A stretch of 64,000 bases of DNA, taken from NCBI RefSeq assembly GCF_036226365.1, contig NZ_CP108462.1, forward strand, positions 6,091,501-6,155,500. The letters are read 5' to 3'. Source of the DNA: Streptomyces sp. NBC_01262 (GTDB lineage: Bacteria; Actinomycetota; Actinomycetes; Streptomycetales; Streptomycetaceae). Positions within the stretch are counted from its first letter, which is position 1, and the number at the start of each line of letters is the position of its first letter. The position numbers were made by a program, and so were the translations under genes. This document shows, piece by piece, positions 33,706 through 41,700 of the stretch. Under the pieces are notes generated by a model, which was not told the origin of the DNA, made no database searches, and was given only the letters and a program-made list of their open reading frames with translations.

Positions 33706-33775
33706 TTCAGCCCGTCCGGCGATTGAGGACACGCCCGAAGGGCGTTCGGGGTCCAGGGGCGGAGCCCCTGGCTAC
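33706..33775. repeat. Streptomyces intergenic repeat with hairpin (cfa terminator)
   Basis: The block starts with CAGCCCGTCCGGCGATTGAG, then ACGCCCGAAGGGCGTTCGGG, then hairpin CCAGGGGC-GGA-GCCCCTGG (33753-33771). The same three-part element, reversed, is at 43134-43204. Located between convergent genes and likely a terminator for both. Confidence 0.75.
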
Positions 33776-36273
33776 TCCGCCTTGATGGCGGCAAGCATGT
33801 TCAGCCGTGCGGCCCGCCGCGCGGGCCAGAGCGCGGCGAGGACGCCGACCAGCGCGGCGATCGCGAGGAAGAGGCCGATGCGGCCCCAGGGCAGGACCAT
33901 CGCGTAGGTGCTGAGGCTGCCGGCGATGAGCCGGCCCGCGGCCCAGCCGAAGAAGACGCCGAGGCCGATGCCGAGGAGGGCGCCGAAGAGGGAGATGATC
34001 AGGGATTCGAGGCGGACGAGGCGCTTGACGGAAGAGCGGTCGAGGCCGATGGCGCGGAGCATGCCGATCTCGTGGGAGCGTTCGAAGACGGACATGGCGA
34101 GGGTGTTGACGACGCCGAGCACGGCCACGAGCACGGCCATGGCGAGCAGCCCGTAGAGGATGTTCAGGAGCAGGCCGATGAAGGAGCTGATCTCCTTGGA
34201 GACGTCGGCCTTGTCCTGGACCTTGACGGCCGGGTTGTTGCCGAGCGCCTTCTCGATGGCGTCCTTGGTGGCGGCGGTGGCGCCGCCGGAGGTCTTCACC
34301 AGGACCCGCATGTCCTCGACCTCGTTCATGTGCGGGGCGAGGACCGAGTTGTCCACGATGACGCCGCTGATGACCTCGTTGCCCTCGTAGACGCCACCGA
34401 TCGTGAGCCGGCCGGTCCTGCCGTCCTCGTAGGTCACGGGGACGCTCTGGCCGGTCTTCCAGCCTTCGAGCTTGGCGGTGTCGCTGTCGATGACGACCGT
34501 GCTGCCGCCGAGCGCGCCGATGGAGCCGCTGGAGAAGTCGAGTGAGACCAGTGCGCCGATGGCCTTGGCGTCGACCCCGAGCAGGCGCTCGCTGCCGCCC
34601 GCGCCGCCGGTCTCCGCGTAGGAGTCGCGCAGGCCGCTGGAGGCGGTGACCTGGCCGAGGCCGGCGAGCTCCTTCTCCACGTCGGGGGAGAGGAAGGTGC
34701 CGTTGGCCATGGTGACCTGGTAGTCGGCCTTGAGGGAGGCGGTGGCCATCTTGTCGATCGCGGACTGCATCGAGGTGGCGATGACGGTCAGGCCGGTGAT
34801 GAGGGTGAGGCCGATCATCAGGGCGGAGGCGGTCGCGGCCGTGCGCCGGGGGTTGCGTACGGAGTTCTGGCGGGCGAGCTTGCCGGTGATGCCGAAGGGC
34901 CGGAGCAGGGGGCCGGCGGCGGCTATGACGGGGCGGGACAGCAAGGGGGTGAGGACGAAGACGCCGATGAGGAGCAGGGCGGCGCCGCCGCCCATCGGCA
35001 GGTTGGCGCCGTCCTTCATGCCGGTGGCGACCAGGACGAGGGCGATGCCGGCGGCGGAGATAACGGCGCCGATGGTGTTGCGTACCACCAGGCCCTTGAC
35101 GGTGGCCGGGGCGTGCAGGGCGCCCATGGCGGCGACCGGCGGGATCTTGGCGGCGCGGCGGGCGGGCAGCCAGGCGGCGAGCATGGTGACGCCGACGCCG
35201 ACGACGAGGGCCGCGACGACGGTGCCGGGCTGGACGACGAGGGCGCCGTCGGGGAGCGTCGCGCCGGTGGAGGCGAGCAGCGAACGCATGCCGGCGGCGA
35301 TGCCGACGCCGAGGACGAAGCCGGCGACGGCGGCGGCCAGGCCGACCAGGAAGGCCTCGATCAGCACCGAGCGGGTCACCTGGCGGCGGCTGGCGCCGAC
35401 CGCGCGCAGCAGCGCCAGCTCCTTGGTGCGCTGGGCGACGAGCATGGTGAAGGTGTTGGCGATGATGAAGACGCCGACGAACAGCGCGATGCCGGCGAAG
35501 GCCAGGAGCGTGTTGTTGAAGCCGCTCAGGCCTGCCGAGATGTCCTTTGCCTCGTCATCGGCGAGCTTCTTGCCGGTGACCGCCTCGGCGTCCTTCGCGT
35601 ACGTCGGCAGGATGTTCAGGACCTGGGCCCGCAGCGCGCTCTGGCTGGTCCCGGCGGCGGCCTTGACGTCGATCTCGTCGTACTGGCCGGGCTTGGCGAA
35701 CAGCGTCTGGGCGGTGGCGGTGTCGAAGAGGGCCAGGCTGCCGCCCGCCGCCACGTTGCCGTCGTCGGTGGTGAAGATCCCGGCGAGCGTCTGCGTCATC
35801 ACCGGGCCGTCCACGGACATCCGTATGGTGTCCCCGACCTTGTACCCGGCGCGCTCGGCGGTCTTGGCGTCGAGGGCCACCTCGGAGGAGGTGCCCGGCG
35901 CGTGGCCCTTCGTAACGGGGTACTTGGCGGCCCCGGCGTAGTTCGCGCCCCTGGTGGACCAGCCGTCGCCGATCAGCTTGCCCTTCTTGTCGGCGACGGC
36001 GGTGAATCCGGACACCGACCCGGTCGCGGACGCGGTGCCGGGGAGGTCCTTGACGGCGTCGAGCAGCTTCTCGTTCAGCGGGACGCCGCCGTCCTTGATG
36101 GCCACGGAGACGTTCCGGTAGCTGGTGGCCGAGCTCTTCCTGAAGGCGTCGCCGATGGTGTCGGTGAAGACCAGGGTGCCGGAGACGAAGGACACGCCGA
36201 GCATCACGGCGAGCACGGTCATCAGCAGTCTGGCCTTGTGCGCGAGCACGGTGCGCAGGGCTGTGCGGAACAT
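33772..36273 (-). CDS. ABC transporter permease, FtsX/MacB type
   Basis: 833 residues with duplicated FtsX halves. N-terminal TM (VLAHKARLLMTVLAVMLGVSF), extracytoplasmic domain about 45-240, three TMs (about 250-385), four-helix linker, the RNSVRNPRRTAATASALMIG block and TM (about 455), a second extracytoplasmic domain, and three last TMs (LLNILYGLLAMAVLVAVLGVVNTLAMS on). Pairs with the ATPase at 36339-37106 on the same strand. Probably an exporter of lipids, peptides or toxic compounds. Closely similar to the truncated permease at the left window edge. Confidence 0.94.
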   Translation of the reverse strand: MFRTALRTVLAHKARLLMTVLAVMLGVSFVSGTLVFTDTIGDAFRKSSATSYRNVSVAIKDGGVPLNEKLLDAVKDLPGTASATGSVSGFTAVADKKGKLIGDGWSTRGANYAGAAKYPVTKGHAPGTSSEVALDAKTAERAGYKVGDTIRMSVDGPVMTQTLAGIFTTDDGNVAAGGSLALFDTATAQTLFAKPGQYDEIDVKAAAGTSQSALRAQVLNILPTYAKDAEAVTGKKLADDEAKDISAGLSGFNNTLLAFAGIALFVGVFIIANTFTMLVAQRTKELALLRAVGASRRQVTRSVLIEAFLVGLAAAVAGFVLGVGIAAGMRSLLASTGATLPDGALVVQPGTVVAALVVGVGVTMLAAWLPARRAAKIPPVAAMGALHAPATVKGLVVRNTIGAVISAAGIALVLVATGMKDGANLPMGGGAALLLIGVFVLTPLLSRPVIAAAGPLLRPFGITGKLARQNSVRNPRRTAATASALMIGLTLITGLTVIATSMQSAIDKMATASLKADYQVTMANGTFLSPDVEKELAGLGQVTASSGLRDSYAETGGAGGSERLLGVDAKAIGALVSLDFSSGSIGALGGSTVVIDSDTAKLEGWKTGQSVPVTYEDGRTGRLTIGGVYEGNEVISGVIVDNSVLAPHMNEVEDMRVLVKTSGGATAATKDAIEKALGNNPAVKVQDKADVSKEISSFIGLLLNILYGLLAMAVLVAVLGVVNTLAMSVFERSHEIGMLRAIGLDRSSVKRLVRLESLIISLFGALLGIGLGVFFGWAAGRLIAGSLSTYAMVLPWGRIGLFLAIAALVGVLAALWPARRAARLNMLAAIKAE

Positions 36274-36338
36274 GGGGGATCTTTCGCTTGTACGGTCGGC
36301 TGAGGCGAGGTCGGCTGAGGCGAGCGGTCGTCAGGCGG

Positions 36339-37106
36339 TCAGCTGGTGCGGCCCTTGGTGTCGAATCCCGCCATGCGCTCCAGGACGCTCTCGGCGGTCG
36401 GTCCGTACAGCTCGTCGACGATCCGGCCGTCGGCGAGGAAGACGACGCGGTCGGCGTAGGAGGCCGCGACCGGGTCGTGGGTGACCATGACGACGGTCCG
36501 GCCCAGCTCGCGTACGGAGTTGCGCAGGAAGCCCAGGATCTCCGCGCCGGAGCGGGAGTCGAGGTTGCCGGTCGGCTCGTCGGCGAAGATGATCTCGGGC
36601 TTGCTCGCGAGCGCCCGGGCCACCGCGACGCGCTGCTGCTGGCCGCCGGACAGCTGGCTCGGCCGGTGCTTGAGGCGTCCCGAGAGGCCGACGGTCTCCA
36701 CGATGCGGTCCAGCCACTCCTTGTCGGGCTTGCGGCCCGCGATGTCCATCGGCAGCGTGATGTTCTCCGCCGCGCTCAGTGTCGGCAGCAGGTTGAACGC
36801 CTGGAAGACGAAGCCGATCTTGTCCCGTCGAAGCTGCGTGAGCTGCTTGTCCTTCAGGGAGGACAGCTCTGTCCCGCCGATCGTCGCCGACCCCGCCGAG
36901 ACGGTGTCCAGGCCCGCCATGCAGTGCATCAGCGTGGACTTGCCCGAGCCCGAGGGCCCCATGATCGCGGTGAACTCGGCGGTGCGGAACTCGACGGACA
37001 CCGCGTCGAGCGCGACGACCCTGGTCTCGCCCTCGCCGTAGATCTTGCTCAGATCGGTGGCCCGGGCGGCGGCGGTCATGGTGGATGCGGACGCGGTGGT
37101 GGTCAC
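36339..37106 (-). CDS. ABC transporter ATPase, MacB/LolD type
   Basis: 255 residues. Walker A GPSGSGKST (50-58), signature LSGGQQQRVAVARAL, Walker B IIFADEPTGNLD, H-loop VMVTHDP. Length and motifs fit the ATPase partner of MacB/LolCDE-type permeases, and the permease follows 65 bases downstream. The GTG at 37106 has GGAG upstream; a start at the internal ATG 37079 is also possible. Transcribed divergently from bldA. Confidence 0.95.
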   Translation of the reverse strand: MTTTASASTMTAAARATDLSKIYGEGETRVVALDAVSVEFRTAEFTAIMGPSGSGKSTLMHCMAGLDTVSAGSATIGGTELSSLKDKQLTQLRRDKIGFVFQAFNLLPTLSAAENITLPMDIAGRKPDKEWLDRIVETVGLSGRLKHRPSQLSGGQQQRVAVARALASKPEIIFADEPTGNLDSRSGAEILGFLRNSVRELGRTVVMVTHDPVAASYADRVVFLADGRIVDELYGPTAESVLERMAGFDTKGRTS

Positions 37107-37497
37107 GGCAGGGGTGCTCCTGTCGGGGGACGGTCAGGGGGTGATCGCAGGATCGGGAGATCGGGAGATCGAACTGCTTCCATCCTCCCTGCGCCGGGCG
37201 TCCCGCGAATCCGCCGCTGTCCTGGTTCCGGGGGGCTGCCTCAGATGTACGCGAACGACCCGCCGTACTCCTTGGGTATGACCCCGTCCCCGGGTCGCCC
37301 CTGAGTGGTAAGCGATTTCACGTCATATGCTGCGGGCGCTGTCCAGTCCGCAGACCGCCCCGGGCCTGTGCGTTCCCCTACCACAACAGTGCCTGATGGT
37401 TCGTCACTTACCCATAAAATCAGACAACATGGCGCCGTTGCGCCCCTGTTGGACCCCCCTTCCCGGATAGGCTCGTACTGCGCTCAAGCGCCGCCAC
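37107..37497. promoter_or_regulatory. Intergenic region between the ABC operon and bldA
   Basis: 390 bases, no gene seen. It holds short direct repeats of GATCGGGA (37150-37170) near the ABC operon and an AT-rich patch, CACTTACCCATAAAATCAG (37405-37423), upstream of the tRNA. A weak bldA promoter candidate ends in TAGGCT (37468-37473), 25 bases before the tRNA; no matching -35 with good spacing was found. Confidence 0.4.
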
Positions 37498-37581
37498 GCC
37501 CGGATGGTGGAATGCAGACACGGCGAGCTTAAACCTCGCTGCCCCTTTGCGGGCGTGCCGGTTCAAGTCCGGCTCCGGGCA
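37498..37581 (+). tRNA. bldA: tRNA-Leu (UAA), bldA
   Basis: 84-base class II tRNA. The acceptor stem is GCCCGGA (37498-37504) with TCCGGGC (37574-37580), discriminator A at 37581, and CCA is not encoded. The anticodon arm is GCGAG-CTTAAAC-CTCGC with anticodon TAA at 37530-37532. It has a long variable arm and a T arm GCCGGTTCAAGTCCGGC. This tRNA reads the rare UUA codon. In Streptomyces it is BldA, the developmental and antibiotic switch (established). The neighbourhood (eno, ndh, hut, sigma module) also fits the bldA locus. Confidence 0.98.
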
Positions 37582-37590
37582 CTCCCTCGC

Positions 37591-37608
37591 CCCGCGGTAT
37601 TCCGCGGG
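37591..37608 (+). terminator. Hairpin after bldA
   Basis: CCCGCGG-TATT-CCGCGGG, a perfect 7-bp stem beginning ten bases after the tRNA discriminator base; likely terminator or 3' processing signal. Confidence 0.7.
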
Positions 37609-37785
37609 CGGGCACAGCTCGCCCCGGTGCCCGCCTACCCGGCCGCCGGGATCGCATTCCTTCTTTCTTACGCCCACGTTCAGCGGAAGATCCTCCCTGC
37701 GGACTACCCCGTTCCTTTTGCCATGCCATTACTCTTGCGGAGACGCCGTGACGCGCGGCCACAGAGGCCATAAGAGGAGTGAAGG

Positions 37786-38622
37786 ATGAGGAGCAGCAAC
37801 CCGGTCTTCTCCCGGCGGGGGTTCACCCGCGGGGATGGCGGCTACGCGGGTTTCGGTGGCCAGCAGCAGGCACAGCCGGGCCCGCAGGCGGGTACCAACC
37901 CCTACAACACCCAGTCCACCCCCGAGCAGCTCTACGACCTGTACCAGGCCCCGCCGGCCGGTCCGCTGCAGACCGGGCGGATGACGATCGACGACGTCGT
38001 CATGCGGACCGGGATGACGCTGGGCACGGTGGCGGTCGGCGCGGTGGTCGGCTGGGTCGCGCTGGCGGGCAGCCTCGGACTCGCGATCGGCGCGGCGCTC
38101 GTCGCGTTCGTGCTCGCCATGGTCCAGGCGTTCAAGCGTGAGCCGGTGCCGGCGCTGATCCTGGGGTACGCCGCCTTCGAGGGCATCTTCCTCGGGGTGA
38201 TCAGCGAGGCGTACAACCAGCAGTGGTCGGGCGCCCCGTTGCAGGCCGTGCTGGCCACGATGGCGGTCTCCGGCGGCATGCTCGTGGCGTACCGGACCCG
38301 GCTGATCCGGGTGACCTCCCGCTACCAGCGGATCGGCCTGGCGATCGCGATCGGCTTCGTCGGCCTGCTGCTCGTCAACCTGGTGCTGGCGCTCTTCGGG
38401 GTCGACCTGGGGCTGCGCAGCGGCCCGCTGGGCATCATCGTCGGGATCGTCGGCGTACTGCTCGGCGCGTTCTTCCTGTCGCTGGACTTCAAGCAGATCG
38501 AGGACGGCATCACCTACGGTGCCCCGCAGCGGGAGGCCTGGCTGGCGGCCTTCGGCCTCACGCTCTCCCTGGTGTGGATCTACCTGGAGATGCTGCGGCT
38601 GATCTCGATCCTGCGCGACTGA
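37786..38622 (+). CDS. Bax inhibitor-1 / YccA family membrane protein
   Basis: 278 residues. A Gly/Gln-rich cytosolic N-terminus (about 1-60) is followed by seven TM helices (about 75-275) with the family's conserved YAAFEGIFLGVISEAY region and C-terminal acidic residues (LSLDFKQIEDGITYG ... WLAAFGLTLSLVWIYLEMLRLISIL). The BI-1 family members are pH-sensitive calcium leak channels or protease modulators; the role in Streptomyces is unknown. Ribosome site AGGAGTGAAGG. Convergent with the chitinase gene. Confidence 0.93.
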   Translation: MRSSNPVFSRRGFTRGDGGYAGFGGQQQAQPGPQAGTNPYNTQSTPEQLYDLYQAPPAGPLQTGRMTIDDVVMRTGMTLGTVAVGAVVGWVALAGSLGLAIGAALVAFVLAMVQAFKREPVPALILGYAAFEGIFLGVISEAYNQQWSGAPLQAVLATMAVSGGMLVAYRTRLIRVTSRYQRIGLAIAIGFVGLLLVNLVLALFGVDLGLRSGPLGIIVGIVGVLLGAFFLSLDFKQIEDGITYGAPQREAWLAAFGLTLSLVWIYLEMLRLISILRD

Positions 38623-38636
38623 CGGCCTGAGTCCGT

Positions 38637-38679
38637 GAGGCGGCCCCCGGAGCGAGTCCTTCGCTCCGGGGGCCGCCTC
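38637..38679. terminator. Bidirectional terminator
   Basis: Perfect 19-bp stem (38637-38655 and 38661-38679; core GGCGGCCCCCGGAGCGA), loop GTCCT, between the convergent YccA and chitinase genes. Confidence 0.85.
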
Positions 38680-38694
38680 GTATGTGCGCGGGGC

Positions 38695-39771
38695 TCAGTG
38701 CACGCGGATCCCGTGGGCGAACGGCTGGAAGGTGTGGCTGAAGTACCACGTGTCCTGCGCGATGCCGGAGCAGGCGCCGGCGCCCGCGGTGCCGACGCAG
38801 CCGCCGTTGTCGCGCTGGAGGGCCCAGAAGGAGAGGGTGTTGATGCCCTTGTCCACGGCCCAGTTCTCCACCGTGACGGCGTCCGCGGTGGTGAAGGTCT
38901 CCTCGGGGCCGTAGTCGTCGATGCCGGGCATCTCGGTGACGCCGATCATGCTCCAGAGCTTCTTGTCGCTCTTGGACGGGTAGAGCGCCGCCAGCTGGTC
39001 GTGCAGGCCGGCGGCGGCCGTCTTGGTGTCGGCGGCCATGTCGTGCGTGAGGCCGTCCCAGTAGTCGAAGGTCATGATGTTGACGACGTCGACCTTGGCG
39101 CCGTTGTCGACCGCGTTCTGGAGCAGGGCCACGCCGCTGGCCGCGAGGCCGGTGGTGAAGGACGGCAGGGTGTACGAGAACTGCACGGAACGGCCGTTGC
39201 GGTGGGCCCAGCGCTGGACCTTGGCGATGGCCTTGTTGCGGCGGTCGACGCCGGCGGTGTTGTTGATGGAGTCGGCCTCGATGTCGAGGTCGATCCGGCT
39301 CACGCCGTAGGTCCTGACCAGGCTCTCGTAGACCTGGGCGATGGCGTCGACGCTGGTGCAGCTGTCGGCGAGCTCGGTGCCGGTGGTGTCGGCCGAGTAG
39401 CCGCCGAAGGACGGGATGACGTTGCCGCCGCGCGCCTGGATGGTGGCTATGTCCTTGCCGAAGGTGGCCTTGGCGATCGGCTGGGTGGTGTCGCCGTTCC
39501 AGTACGCGGTGCACGAACCGGGCGCGTCCGTCTGGAGGAAGGCCAGGGTGAGGTACTTGTTGCCGGAGGCGGCGGCGAGCGCGGCCGGGCTCTCACCGGT
39601 CCACGCCTCGAAGTACGGTGCCACCACGTGCGCGGGCATGGGCTTGCCGGCCTGCGAGTGCTTCGGCGCCGCGGCGTTGGCGCCACCGCCCGCGAACGCG
39701 ACCAGCGCGGTGGATACGGCGGCCACGGCCGCGCCGGTCAGCAGCGCGCGGAAGGCTCCGGATCGTCTCAT
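38695..39771 (-). CDS. Secreted GH18 chitinase-like protein
   Basis: 358 residues from the ATG at 39771, chosen because a GAGGGAG ribosome site and a signal peptide (MRRSGAFRALLTGAAVAAVSTALVAF ... ANA) begin there. The GH18 barrel shows PYFEAWTG at its start, GGNVIPSFGGYS, the catalytic DLDIE with Glu165 as acid, and VNIMTFDYWDG. No carbohydrate-binding module. It hydrolyses chitin or GlcNAc-containing glycans outside the cell. A DasR-like operator lies 55-75 bases upstream. Other possibility: an endo-beta-N-acetylglucosaminidase of the same family. Confidence 0.9.
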   Translation of the reverse strand: MRRSGAFRALLTGAAVAAVSTALVAFAGGGANAAAPKHSQAGKPMPAHVVAPYFEAWTGESPAALAAASGNKYLTLAFLQTDAPGSCTAYWNGDTTQPIAKATFGKDIATIQARGGNVIPSFGGYSADTTGTELADSCTSVDAIAQVYESLVRTYGVSRIDLDIEADSINNTAGVDRRNKAIAKVQRWAHRNGRSVQFSYTLPSFTTGLAASGVALLQNAVDNGAKVDVVNIMTFDYWDGLTHDMAADTKTAAAGLHDQLAALYPSKSDKKLWSMIGVTEMPGIDDYGPEETFTTADAVTVENWAVDKGINTLSFWALQRDNGGCVGTAGAGACSGIAQDTWYFSHTFQPFAHGIRVH

Positions 39772-39825
39772 CGACTTGATGCTCCCTCGGTGGAACAAGC
39801 AGTGCGGGACTACTGGGGAGCACCA

Positions 39826-39845
39826 TGATTGGACTAGACCAATCA
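39826..39845 (-). promoter_or_regulatory. DasR-like operator (dre) of the chitinase gene
   Basis: TGATTGGACTAGACCAATCA is a 20-bp near-palindrome. Its core TGGTCTAGTCCA (minus strand) differs from the DasR/chitinase-repeat consensus TGGTCTAGACCA at one position. DasR represses chitin genes and is released by amino-sugar phosphates (established in S. coelicolor). Confidence 0.85.
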
Positions 39846-39888
39846 TCTGTCAAGAGTCCTAACAGATGAACAGGTGACACGCATGACA

Positions 39889-39919
39889 GGGCCCGGGAAG
39901 GCAGTGCCTTCCCGGGCCC
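39889..39919 (-). terminator. Hairpin terminator of the DUF4287 gene
   Basis: GGGCCCGGGAAGGCA (39889-39903) with its perfect complement (39905-39919). It lies 41 bases downstream of the minus-strand DUF4287 stop. Confidence 0.75.
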
Positions 39920-39959
39920 GGGGTCTCTGGTCGGTCCGGTGGGTTCGGTTCGTGGGGGC

Positions 39960-40190
39960 TCAGAGGAGGTTGCGCGCGGCGCGCCTGAGGTCGTATTCGT
40001 GGACGATCGCCTTGGCGTGGCCGTAGGACAGGGCGTGCTCGCTGCGGAGCCAGCTGACTTTCTCGTCGAAGCGGAGGAAGGCTGGGCCGTCGTCGACGGC
40101 GCGGAGCCAGTCACGGATTTCGCGGCCTGTGCAATGAGGGATACGGGAGAGCAGGTTCCGGTGGGTTTCTTCGGAGAAGGTCTGGGACAT
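39960..40190 (-). CDS. Small DUF4287 protein
   Basis: 76 residues: TFSEETHRNLLSRIPHCTGREIRDWLRAVDDGPAFLRFDEKVSWLRSEHALSYGHAKAIVHEYDLRRAARNLL. This matches DUF4287, small helical proteins with the conserved C-terminal LSYGHAKAIVHEY motif, also found as domains beside DUF5655. Function is unknown. It may affect growth or stress as a soluble partner protein. Single gene with its own terminator. Confidence 0.85.
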   Translation of the reverse strand: MSQTFSEETHRNLLSRIPHCTGREIRDWLRAVDDGPAFLRFDEKVSWLRSEHALSYGHAKAIVHEYDLRRAARNLL

Positions 40191-40297
40191 CGGCGCCTCC
40201 GGTATGCGTTCCGGTCACCCCACGGTGCCTGAGACGTCGGGTGTTGGCAACACTCTCGGGCGGTCGGTTGTGTGTACGCACCGGTAGGCTCGCGGGC

Positions 40298-40621
40298 GTG
40301 CTCGACGTGAAGGATCTACGCAGCGCCGCCGAACGACTCGCCGGGCGCTTCCGCTCGATGCCGCAGAGCCGTCTGCGGCGGGGCGCCGCGGGGGAGGGGC
40401 TGGCCCTCGCGCGCGAGCTCGCGGCGCAGGCGCAGCGGCTCGAATTCCCCGGTGGGCAGGTCAGGTTGATGCCGGACGAGGGGGTCTTCGCGGTGGGCGA
40501 CCAGATCGCCGTCGCCGGACATGAGCTGGCCGCCGCGTTGGAGCGGCGGCCGGAGCTGTCGGCGGTGCGGGACGCCGCGCTGGACCGGATCGAGGCGGCC
40601 GCGAAGCGCTGCGGGCTCTAG
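40298..40621 (+). CDS. Conserved small hypothetical protein
   Basis: 107 residues from the GTG at 40298: VLDVKDLRSAAERLAGRFRSMPQSRLRRGAAGEGLALARELAAQAQRLEFPGG ... DEGVFAVGDQIAVAGHELAAALE. A helical, soluble protein with no recognised motif; third codon positions are GC-rich, supporting coding. The start is taken from composition, and the upstream Shine-Dalgarno is poor. The frame stays open to 40241. I cannot assign a function. Confidence 0.65.
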   Translation: MLDVKDLRSAAERLAGRFRSMPQSRLRRGAAGEGLALARELAAQAQRLEFPGGQVRLMPDEGVFAVGDQIAVAGHELAAALERRPELSAVRDAALDRIEAAAKRCGL

Positions 40622-40643
40622 AAGGTTTTACCTTTGCCGCGGG

Positions 40644-41438
40644 TCAGAGCGAGGCCACGACGCGGTCGGCGAGGATGTACACGCTCTCCTCGCCGTACGT
40701 GAACGTGAGGGCGTACGCGCCCGCGATGGCCGAGCCGCCGAGCAGCACCGGGGTCTCGCCCCGGTCGAGGGCGTCGGAGAGCTGGAGGGCCGTCTCGCGG
40801 TGGCCGGGGGTCATGCACAGCGTGGTGCCGTCGGCGAAGACGTAGACGTCCAGGGTGCCGAGCGGGCCGGGGCGGACATCGGCCAGCGGGATGCGGGCGT
40901 CGGCCAGGTCGGTGAGGCGCTCGGCGGTCTGCTGCTGGTTGGCGACCACCGGCGACGGCACGCTGAAGTCCGGGTCGGACGGGTGCCGGAAGGGGATCCC
41001 GGACTCCGGCTCGGTGTCGATGTCGACATCGAGGCCGGCCAGGTCGGCCTGGCGGGGCAGGAAGGGCCCGTACGGCGCGTGCGGCAGGACCTCGTAGTCC
41101 GAGTGCTCGGCGCCGGGCAGCGGGCCGAGTCCGGCGGCGCCGAACAGCGGGGCGTCGGCGGCCTCGCGGGCCTCCTGCGCGGCCCAGAAGGCGCGGGCCT
41201 CGGCGAGCTCGCGCTCGCGCTCGTCGGCGAGTGCGTCGGCCACGGCGGTGCGTATCGCGTCCGAGTCCGAGGTGGTGCGGGCGGCCGGCACGGCGACGGC
41301 CGCGGCGGCGCGGGCGGCCAGCAGGTCCTCGCGCAGCGCCGTGACGTCACGGCGCAGGCCACGCGCGGTCAGCAGCGCGGCGGACCCTGCGGCCACGGCT
41401 GCGGCCGCGACCGTAAGCGGAATGAGGATCATGACGCT
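40644..41438 (-). CDS. Membrane-anchored hypothetical protein
   Basis: 264 residues from the GTG at 41438 (GGGAGAA upstream). An N-terminal TM (MILIPLTVAAAAVAAGSAALLTA) is followed by a helical stalk (RGLRRDVTALREDLLAARAAA), a Pro-rich acidic region, and a C-terminal alpha/beta domain (PLGTLDVYVFADGTTLCMTPGHRETALQLSDALDRG ... YALTFTYGEESVYILADRVVASL). The last domain may bind a small ligand. Not recognised beyond Streptomyces hypothetical proteins. It could be an extracytoplasmic or cytoplasmic domain on a single TM. Confidence 0.8.
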   Translation of the reverse strand, partial: SVMILIPLTVAAAAVAAGSAALLTARGLRRDVTALREDLLAARAAAAVAVPAARTTSDSDAIRTAVADALADERERELAEARAFWAAQEAREAADAPLFGAAGLGPLPGAEHSDYEVLPHAPYGPFLPRQADLAGLDVDIDTEPESGIPFRHPSDPDFSVPSPVVANQQQTAERLTDLADARIPLADVRPGPLGTLDVYVFADGTTLCMTPGHRETALQLSDALDRGETPVLLGGSAIAGAYALTFTYGEESVYILADRVVASL

Positions 41439-41605
41439 CACGTACGTTCTCCCGACTGTCTGTTCCGAACTCCTGAGCTTCCGAGCTCCCCGTACGTCAC
41501 CACTGTGCACCGGGATCCTTGGCCTTTGCAGTGCGGAACGTCACCAAATGGGTGGGTCTTCGGTCCTAGCCCAGATGGGTGACACGTCGCTGACCTGCGC
41601 AAATG

Positions 41606-41643
41606 AGCCGCCCCCAGGGTAAGGTCACATCCTGGGGGCGGTT
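41606..41643 (-). terminator. Hairpin terminator of the thiolase gene
   Basis: CCGCCCCCAGG (41608-41618), 12-base loop, CCTGGGGGCGG (41631-41641), extended by A-T and G-T pairs; 57 bases beyond the thiolase stop on the minus strand. Confidence 0.75.
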
Positions 41644-41700
41644 CGATTGCGACTTAGCTCACGGCGGTTAAGTCGGGTTTTGTCGGGGGATTCGGGAGGA

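Noticed and set aside
40241..40297. Longer start for the small hypothetical gene
   Set aside because: Extra residues look non-coding; composition shifts at the GTG 40298.
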